7,977 nt of DNA, taken from Methylococcaceae bacterium UBA1147 (GTDB taxonomy: Bacteria; Pseudomonadota; Gammaproteobacteria; Methylococcales; UBA1147). The DNA lies in the NCBI GenBank assembly GCA_002311315.1, contig DBZZ01000086.1, forward strand, positions 16,149-24,125. The letters run 5' to 3'. Each line of letters begins with the position of its first letter. The first letter of the stretch is position 1. The notes under the pieces were generated by a model. The model worked only from the letters and a program-made list of their open reading frames with translations, was not told the DNA's origin and made no database searches. Positions 1 through 5,693 of the stretch are shown one piece after another. The position numbers and the translations under genes were made by a program.

Positions 1-193
1 CCGGGGTTTCCTTACAGCCTGTTGACGGCTTCTCCCGCGGGCCGTCTGGTCCAAGACAGCGACCGCAATGGCCAGGGGTTTAGGTCAAGAGAGAATCAAT
101 GCAACTGCCCTCGCCCGGCGTTCAAAACGGGACGCATCGCATTGGTGGATTGGCAAGGATGCTTGATTCTAAGCATAGATTTTAAGAAAATGT
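1..193. other. Gene-free left edge with two inverted repeats
   Basis: I see no convincing gene. A frame open from base 1 to 210 gives a low-complexity peptide without a recognisable domain, and its only early start is a TTG without a clear ribosome binding site. Two perfect inverted repeats are visible. One is GACGGC at 24-29 with GCCGTC at 41-46 (11-base loop). The other is ATGCTT at 159-164 with AAGCAT at 171-176 (6-base spacer), followed by a short T-run at 180-183. The second could be a weak terminator of a gene left of the window, or a protein-binding dyad just upstream of the promoter candidate at 194-222. Base composition turns AT-rich from about 165 onward, as is common around promoters. 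Confidence 0.4.
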
Positions 194-222
194 TTGCGAA
201 TTTAAAATGATGGGTTTATCAT
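194..222 (+). promoter_or_regulatory. Sigma70-type promoter candidate for the secreted-protein gene
   Basis: A -35-like TTGCGA (194-199) and a -10-like TATCAT (217-222) are separated by exactly 17 bases in an AT-rich tract. Transcription would start near 229, leaving an untranslated leader of about 120-135 bases before the gene at 365. The -10 box lies inside a perfect inverted repeat, ATGAT-N6-ATCAT (207-222), which could be an operator. The match is by eye only. Confidence 0.45.
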
Positions 223-223
223 G

Positions 224-312
224 TTCGGCTGTTCTCTTGCCGAATGGCGAGACAATCTAGAATCCCCTTCCCCTGGGTTTTTTTCGGATCCCTATACGGC
301 AATCAACATTGC
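224..312 (+). other. Leader with two hairpins
   Basis: Within the predicted 5' leader, TTCGGC (224-229) pairs perfectly with GCCGAA (239-244) across 9 bases. GCAAT (299-303) pairs perfectly with ATTGC (308-312) around a four-base loop. A run of seven T lies at 278-284, but the stem before it is too weak to call a terminator. I recognise no known riboswitch class. The hairpins may affect mRNA stability or may be chance. Confidence 0.3.
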
Positions 313-364
313 TTTAACGAGGATCAGGGGACACCTTTAAATCAGAGAAATGATGAGGAAAAAG

Positions 365-931
365 ATGAATAGAAAGTTTTTGGTTACAACCTTTGTCGCG
401 TTGTTCGGTCTTGTTGGCATTCAGAGCGCCGCTCTGGCCGTTGACGGGCAATCCGATTATGATTTTGCTGCGATGGAAGCTAAGGCACCGAAGGGCGCAA
501 ATGTTTCAACCTGCCTGGATCGGGAAGAAACCAACGAAGAAACTAATGCCGAATACTACAACGCTGGCTGGGAATTCGCCGCGCTGGCCCTAATATCTGC
601 CAATGCAGGTGACGTCGAGGGTACCAGACAACTGGCGACCAGTTCGATGCTGCAGTTCAAATGCATGGTAAACACCACCTTCGGTTCCATGATGCAGCGC
701 ATCACGTCACCGATCAGAAAGGCAGAGCTTTATGCGAAAAAGGCTGTCCGAGATGTAAAGAAGGGCAATACTGAAGCGGCTGCAGCCAAGATCGCAAAAG
801 CAGCGATCCAGTTGGCAGAGGCTATTAAACGCTCAGAAGGCGTCGACATTGAGAATTCTGTGCAAGGAATGTGTTTCAGCTGCCTGGTTGGTGGAGATAG
901 AAAAAAGGCTGGACTGAAAGACAAAGACTAG
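365..931 (+). CDS. Secreted/periplasmic four-cysteine protein of unknown function
   Basis: Family not recognised. From the ATG at 365 the product is 188 residues. It has a typical Sec signal peptide: basic start (MNRK), a hydrophobic core at about residues 5-20, and an ALA motif at 23-25 suggesting cleavage before Val26. The mature part (about 163 residues) looks largely helical, with an alanine- and lysine-rich segment at about 118-156 that could form a helical hairpin or coiled coil. It has four cysteines, at 50, 100, 170 and 173, the last two in a CxxC pair (CFSC). No CxxCH haem motif, lipobox or transmembrane segment is visible. An export signal plus an even number of cysteines suggests two disulfides, or a metal or redox site, but that is inference. 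I chose 365 because GAGG at 355-358 sits 6 bases upstream. ATGs at 350 and 353 in the same frame would add 5 or 4 residues and have a weaker ribosome binding site. It appears monocistronic: its own promoter candidate lies upstream and a strong terminator ends at 1067. Confidence 0.8.
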   Translation: MNRKFLVTTFVALFGLVGIQSAALAVDGQSDYDFAAMEAKAPKGANVSTCLDREETNEETNAEYYNAGWEFAALALISANAGDVEGTRQLATSSMLQFKCMVNTTFGSMMQRITSPIRKAELYAKKAVRDVKKGNTEAAAAKIAKAAIQLAEAIKRSEGVDIENSVQGMCFSCLVGGDRKKAGLKDKD

Positions 932-942
932 GATCAGCTTCA

Positions 943-1033
943 GTCGGCCCACTGGGCTGACCGGGACGGATTTCCGTTCGACTGACGAAAAGTCCGGTCG
1001 GCATTGACGGTTCTCCCGACCCACGGATGGGTC
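943..1033 (+). other. Structured 3' untranslated region with overlapping stems
   Basis: Between the stop codon at 931 and the terminator are four pairings: 943-950 with 954-961 (one G-U pair), 959-964 with 994-999 (GACCGG/CCGGTC), 997-1001 with 1016-1020 (GTCGG/CCGAC), and 1018-1023 with 1028-1033 (GACCCA/TGGGTC). Each overlaps the next by three bases, so neighbours exclude one another. A small ACGG/CCGT hairpin (966-969/974-977) sits inside the second. This may be a 3'-derived small RNA, a stability element or a chance result of GC-rich sequence. I match it to no known RNA family. Confidence 0.3.
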
Positions 1034-1037
1034 AATG

Positions 1038-1067
1038 AAACCGATCGCAGTACGCGATCGGTTTTTT
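1038..1067 (+). terminator. Rho-independent terminator after the secreted-protein gene
   Basis: A perfect eight-base stem, CCGATCGC (1041-1048) with GCGATCGG (1054-1061), closes a five-base loop and is followed directly by six T (1062-1067). AAA before the stem can extend it into the T-run. It lies about 110 bases after the stop codon at 931 and is the clearest terminator in the window. Confidence 0.9.
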
Positions 1068-1245
1068 ATTTGCGGGTCAAAAATGTTGTTGTCCCATGTG
1101 CTGTTTTCACATCCAGGGGCGAGTATCGTCTTTCCCCGTGAGGAAGGGCCTTGGTTTTGTTCCCTCGTGTAGACAGCCGATGGCGTTGTTGGCTCTTGTG
1201 ATCGTAGGGCTTTTGCTCAAGGTTCTCGATGGGCCTTGCTGCCGG

Positions 1246-1262
1246 CTCCTGACTCCTGACTC
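1246..1262 (+). repeat. Short tandem repeat, 7-base unit
   Basis: The unit CTCCTGA occurs twice in tandem (1246-1252, 1253-1259), followed by a partial third copy CTC. It lies in non-coding DNA and is probably simple replication slippage without function. Confidence 0.5.
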
Positions 1263-1385
1263 TTCTGGGCATCTTGTCACTGGTAGACCCGAGGATCCTG
1301 CAGAGAGATAACAAGCGCCACACTGGCTCAGGTTAGAAAGGAAGCAGGTTGGTGCTGGACGGATACAGAGAACTTCGGTTGCCTT

Positions 1386-1413
1386 TTGTCGACCTTTTCC
1401 CGGCGAATATAGC
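1386..1413 (+). promoter_or_regulatory. Weak promoter candidate for uvrD
   Basis: TTGTCG (1386-1391) and TATAGC (1408-1413) are 16 bases apart and each matches four of six consensus positions. It would give a leader of about 48 bases before the uvrD ATG. It competes with the nearer -10-like box at 1456-1461. No LexA-type box of the E. coli form (CTGT-N8-ACAG) is visible, so SOS control as in E. coli is not supported. Confidence 0.25.
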
Positions 1414-1455
1414 GGCAGCCCCTGAGACATGATTTTTTACACGGTAAGTCTGGGA

Positions 1456-1461
1456 TAAAAT
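1456..1461 (+). promoter_or_regulatory. -10-like box immediately before uvrD start
   Basis: TAAAAT (five of six matches to TATAAT) ends 6 bases before the uvrD ATG at 1468, so a transcript starting the usual 6-8 bases downstream would begin at or near the start codon. No good -35 box lies at 16-18 bases. No strong Shine-Dalgarno sequence precedes the ATG; only GGGA at 1452-1455. See the finding on leaderless initiation. Confidence 0.3.
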
Positions 1462-1467
1462 ACCTCG

Positions 1468-3633
1468 ATGGACCTCACCCCAATTCTTGACCCGCTCAAT
1501 CCTCCGCAGCGGGAAGCCGTGTCTTCGCCTTCAAAATCAGTCCTTGTTCTCGCTGGTGCGGGGAGCGGGAAGACTCGTGTACTGGTCCACCGCATTGCCT
1601 GGGTGATGGAGGTGGAAGGTGTTTCACCCCACGGGATTCTTGCGGTGACCTTTACCAACAAGGCTGCGTTGGAAATGCGCGGCCGAGTGGAGGCCCTTTT
1701 GAAGTTTTCGACCCATGCCATGTGGATCGGTACATTTCACGGTCTGGCACACCGCCTTTTGCGTCGGCATACCGAAGATGCAGGACTGACGGATGGATTT
1801 CAGATTCTCGATTCTGATGACCAGTACCGGCTGATCCGGCGATTGCTGAAAGCCCTGAACCTTGATGAAGCCCGCTGGCCTCCACGCCAGGTCCAGTGGT
1901 TCATCAACCAGCAGAAGGATGAGGGGCGTCGGGCGAAACACATCGGTGACAGTGGCGATCCGTTCCAACGGCAGATGGTGCAGATTTACACGGCCTACGA
2001 ACAGGCCTGCGAACGATCCGGCGTGGTCGATTTTGCAGAGCTTCTGTTGCGCGCCCACGAATTGATGCGCGATGTTCCGGGGGTTCTCGATCACTACCAG
2101 CAACGTTTCAGTCATGTCCTGGTCGATGAATTTCAGGACACCAATACCATCCAATATGCCTGGCTCAGGTTGTTGACCCAGGAGCGTGAGAATCTCTTCG
2201 TTGTCGGGGACGATGATCAGTCCATCTATGGCTGGCGCGGCGCGAAGGTGGAGAACATTTACCGTTTTCAGAAGGAATACCCGGGTCACCAGCTGATTCG
2301 CCTGGAACAGAACTACCGGTCCACCGGGAACATCCTGAAAGCGGCCAACGCGCTCATTGCCAACAACGACGCCAGGCTGGGCAAGCAGTTGTGGACTTCC
2401 AGCGGGGAGGGCGAGCCGATTGATCTCTATGCCGCGTTCAACGAACTGGATGAAGCTTTTTATGTCATCGAGCGAATCAGGCAGTGGATTGACGACGGCA
2501 ACGCCCGCCGCGATTGTGCCATTCTTTACCGTTCGAATGCGCAGTCGCGGCTGTTCGAAGAAAAACTGGTGTTCGCCGGAATCCCGTACTGCGTCTATGG
2601 CGGTCTGCGCTTCTTTGACCGGGCGGAAATCAAGAATGCGCTGGCTTACCTGCGTCTTGTCGCGAACCGTGATGACGATACGTCATTTGAGCGAGTGGTG
2701 AACGTACCGGTCCGTTCCATTGGCGCAAAGACCGTGGACGCGATCCGGGCAAAAGCCCGGGAGCAGGATCTGTCGCTCTGGAGTGCGACCATTGCCTTGC
2801 TCAAATCTGGCAAGTCCGCCGCCCGAACCGCCAACGCGCTGAACCATTTCCTGGTGCTGATTGACGGCCTTGCCACTGATTTAGGAAACCTTGATCTACC
2901 GGCGAAGATTCAACGAGTCACCGAAAAGAGCGGGTTGATTGAATCGTACCGGCAGGAAAAGGGCGACAAGGGCGAGGCTAGGGTTGAAAACCTCGAAGAA
3001 CTGGTCAATGCTGCTCGCCAGTTCGACTATGACGAGCAGAACGAGGAGGGACTGGGCGAGCTCGACCTGTTCCTGGCCCATGCTGCGCTCGAATCGGGTG
3101 AAACCCAGGGCGATGCGGACCAAGACTGCGTCCAGCTGATGACCCTGCATTCTTCAAAGGGGCTGGAATTCCAGCAGGTGTTCATTGTCGGGATGGAGGA
3201 AGGGCTGTTTCCGGGGCAGAAATCGCTGGAAGAGGCCGACCGGCTGGAAGAAGAGCGTCGCCTGGCTTACGTGGGTATGACGCGGGCCATGCAGAAGCTG
3301 AACCTGATCTATGCCGAGTCACGTCGCCTTTACGGTCGAGACACCTTCCCCAGGCCGTCCCGCTTTATACGCGAAGTCCCTCCCGAGACGATTCGCGAAG
3401 TTCGTGCCCGGGCAACGATTTCCCGCCCGGTTTCATTGGGATCGAAGTCGCTTCAATCCGGCTGGTCGGATGCCGCGTTCCGGCTGGGCCAGCGGGTCCA
3501 GCATGCCAAGTTCGGCGACGGCATCGTGCTGCAGAACGAAGGGGACGGGAAACAGGCCCGTGTCCAGGTCAATTTCGAACGGGTGGGCATGAAATGGCTG
3601 ATGGTGGCCTACGCCAACCTGCAGCTGCTCTGA
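1468..3633 (+). CDS. uvrD: ATP-dependent DNA helicase II, UvrD
   Basis: Superfamily 1A 3'-5' DNA helicase. It removes the UvrC-cut oligonucleotide in nucleotide excision repair, unwinds DNA in mismatch repair and strips RecA from DNA. Visible in order: the Q-motif region NPPQREAV (11-18), Walker A AGAGSGKT (29-36), motif II DEFQDT (220-225, catalytic Glu221), motif III GDDDQSIYGWRGA (from 247), motif IV QNYRST (from 281), motif V TLHSSKGLEF (559-568) and motif VI EERRLAYVGMTRA (595-607). The last ~47 residues (about 675-721, HAKFGDGIVL...GMKWLMVAYANLQLL) match the C-terminal Tudor-like domain that separates UvrD from Rep and PcrA and contacts RNA polymerase. Length is 721 residues against 720 in E. 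coli, and motif numbering is almost identical. The start is supported by the conserved N-terminus (MDLTPILDPLN against MDVSYLLDSLN). The gene stands alone and converges on the aldolase gene, 37 bases away. It looks complete and functional. Confidence 0.97.
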   Translation: MDLTPILDPLNPPQREAVSSPSKSVLVLAGAGSGKTRVLVHRIAWVMEVEGVSPHGILAVTFTNKAALEMRGRVEALLKFSTHAMWIGTFHGLAHRLLRRHTEDAGLTDGFQILDSDDQYRLIRRLLKALNLDEARWPPRQVQWFINQQKDEGRRAKHIGDSGDPFQRQMVQIYTAYEQACERSGVVDFAELLLRAHELMRDVPGVLDHYQQRFSHVLVDEFQDTNTIQYAWLRLLTQERENLFVVGDDDQSIYGWRGAKVENIYRFQKEYPGHQLIRLEQNYRSTGNILKAANALIANNDARLGKQLWTSSGEGEPIDLYAAFNELDEAFYVIERIRQWIDDGNARRDCAILYRSNAQSRLFEEKLVFAGIPYCVYGGLRFFDRAEIKNALAYLRLVANRDDDTSFERVVNVPVRSIGAKTVDAIRAKAREQDLSLWSATIALLKSGKSAARTANALNHFLVLIDGLATDLGNLDLPAKIQRVTEKSGLIESYRQEKGDKGEARVENLEELVNAARQFDYDEQNEEGLGELDLFLAHAALESGETQGDADQDCVQLMTLHSSKGLEFQQVFIVGMEEGLFPGQKSLEEADRLEEERRLAYVGMTRAMQKLNLIYAESRRLYGRDTFPRPSRFIREVPPETIREVRARATISRPVSLGSKSLQSGWSDAAFRLGQRVQHAKFGDGIVLQNEGDGKQARVQVNFERVGMKWLMVAYANLQLL

Positions 3634-3670
3634 ACCCCATGCCGGGCCAGGCGGCTGATTCTTCGAGGTG

Positions 3671-4735
<1,065 letters not shown>

Positions 4736-4743
4736 GCTTTTAT

Positions 4744-4749
4744 CTCCTT
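4744..4749 (-). promoter_or_regulatory. Strong ribosome binding site of fba
   Basis: AAGGAG on the minus strand, 8 bases before the ATG at 4735. It fixes the start at MPM rather than at the internal methionines at residues 3 or 6. It is the best ribosome binding site in the window and fits a highly expressed enzyme. Confidence 0.8.
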
Positions 4750-4763
4750 AAATAATGGAAAAG

Positions 4764-4780
4764 CTTCTTGCCGGAAGAAG
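4764..4780 (-). other. Intercistronic hairpin between cbbY and fba
   Basis: Minus-strand CTTCTT, loop CCGGC, AAGAAG forms a perfect six-base stem, followed by CTTTTCC. The stem is AU-rich and the T-run is short, so it is a poor terminator. It could be an mRNA stability or processing element giving fba a different level from the genes upstream. Confidence 0.4.
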
Positions 4781-4801
4781 GGTGAATTTTGTTGTGTGGT
4801 G

Positions 4802-4810
4802 AGTATATCA
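4802..4810 (-). promoter_or_regulatory. Extended -10 promoter candidate for fba
   Basis: Minus strand TGATATACT: a TATACT -10 box (five of six) with the TG of an extended -10. A weak -35-like TTCAGC lies at 4825-4830 with 17-base spacing. Transcription would start near 4795, giving a leader of about 60 bases that contains the hairpin at 4764-4780. The TGA is also the cbbY stop codon. The same TGATAT(A/G)CT form occurs upstream of tkt. Confidence 0.4.
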
Positions 4811-5686
4811 AGAGTGCTGTGTTGGCTGAACACAGTGGAACCGGTCGTGTTCCGAACGGTCCCTCCGCCGGCCCGGATGGGCATTGGAAGGCGTCGGAAA
4901 GGGTTCGCCGTAGTTCAGCCAGTGTTCATGGACACGGTGAAGTGTCTGCAGATCAATTCGCTCCGGATCGGATGTTTTGCCGGCCCCGAAACGGGTGGTT
5001 GCAGGGTTTCTATCGCCTTCCAGGTGTTCGACCACTAGCGCGGCGCCCTGGAAGCAATCGTTTCGGCTGTATTCGTTCCAGGTCACGATGGTGGGGATTC
5101 CGGCCGCCGAAGCGGCGTTCAGTCCGGGACCTGAATCCTCGAACGCGAGACACTGGTTCGGAGAGATACCCAGTTTCTGCAGTACCGTCCGGTAGATTTC
5201 GGGGTCCGGTTTTTTTTGGACCGCGGTATTCCCGGCACCGATGTACTGGAACCAGGACTCGATATTTTCCGCGAACGCATGCCGAAGCAGGGTTCGTACA
5301 TTGGTTTCGTCGGATGACGATGCGATGGCCAGGGTCAGCCCTTTTTGGCGGGCCTCGTGGAGTAGCCTGGAGATCCCCGGGCGCGGTGACAGTGCGCCTG
5401 TTTCAGCGATCGAGACGAAATGCCTGGTTTTTTTCTGGTACAGGTCTTCGATGAAGGCCTCCGGGTCGTCGGCAATCCAGCTGAGCCCATCGACTGCGGT
5501 AGAATCGAGAAACTGCCGGAGTCGTTCCCGGGCTCCACACACCTTCACCAGCTGGTTGTAGGTTTCCTCGCCCCAGTTCCAGTTTAGTCCCGACTCGCTG
5601 AATGCCCGGTTGTAGGCGATTCGATGGCCATGCCGTTCACTATCGATCAGCGTCCCGTCTACATCGAAGATCAGGGCTTTCAGCAT
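4808..5686 (-). CDS. cbbY: CbbY-type HAD phosphatase (probable xylulose-1,5-bisphosphate phosphatase)
   Basis: HAD-superfamily sugar-phosphate phosphatase with a helical cap after the first motif. Visible: motif I DVDGTLIDSE with nucleophile Asp8 and acid/base Asp10, motif II SSSD (123-126), motif III Lys in KKPDPEIY (158-165), and motif IV Glu183-Asp184 in AFEDSGPGL. The cap stretch NWNWGEETYNQL...CGARERLRQFL (35-60) resembles the Rhodobacter CbbY I recall, which favours CbbY over phosphoglycolate phosphatase (CbbZ/Gph) or beta-phosphoglucomutase. CbbY removes xylulose-1,5-bisphosphate, an inhibitory misfire product of Rubisco. From the ATG at 5686 the protein has 292 residues. A TTG at 5731 would add 15 residues inside tkt and does not fit the family, whose members start right before the DxD motif. 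It begins 7 bases after the tkt stop without its own ribosome binding site, so translation is probably coupled. The last 33 residues (4811-4909) are rich in Pro, Arg and His and look like an added tail. Substrate is inferred from similarity and neighbours. Confidence 0.85.
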   Translation of the reverse strand: MLKALIFDVDGTLIDSERHGHRIAYNRAFSESGLNWNWGEETYNQLVKVCGARERLRQFLDSTAVDGLSWIADDPEAFIEDLYQKKTRHFVSIAETGALSPRPGISRLLHEARQKGLTLAIASSSDETNVRTLLRHAFAENIESWFQYIGAGNTAVQKKPDPEIYRTVLQKLGISPNQCLAFEDSGPGLNAASAAGIPTIVTWNEYSRNDCFQGAALVVEHLEGDRNPATTRFGAGKTSDPERIDLQTLHRVHEHWLNYGEPFPTPSNAHPGRRRDRSEHDRFHCVQPTQHS

Positions 5687-5693
5687 GTCGGTT

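Larger units (their letters stand above)
1071..1467. other. Gene-free intergenic region upstream of uvrD
   Basis: About 400 bases without a supported gene. Open frames of 71 codons (+) and 85-107 codons (-) exist, but they overlap each other, have no good ribosome binding site, show no domain and look like random translation. I looked for tRNA-like cloverleaf signatures and saw none. The region holds a short tandem repeat (1246-1262) and promoter candidates for uvrD near its right end. Confidence 0.5.

Noticed and set aside
22..210. Open frame of 62 codons at the left edge
   Set aside because: TTG start without a ribosome binding site, no domain and random-looking composition. It could be the tail of a gene from outside, since the frame is open to base 1, but nothing supports this.
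1354..1382. LexA-like sites: CTG-N8-CAG near 1355-1367 and GAAC-TTCG-GTTG near 1370-1381
   Set aside because: The first has the wrong spacing for the E. coli box (CTG-N10-CAG). The second misses one base of the GAAC-N4-GTTC form used by other lineages and is as likely a small UUCG hairpin.
1107..1430. Minus-strand frame of 107 codons upstream of uvrD, and a plus-strand frame at 1096-1311
   Set aside because: They overlap each other, have no ribosome binding site or recognisable domain, and look like chance frames in intergenic DNA.
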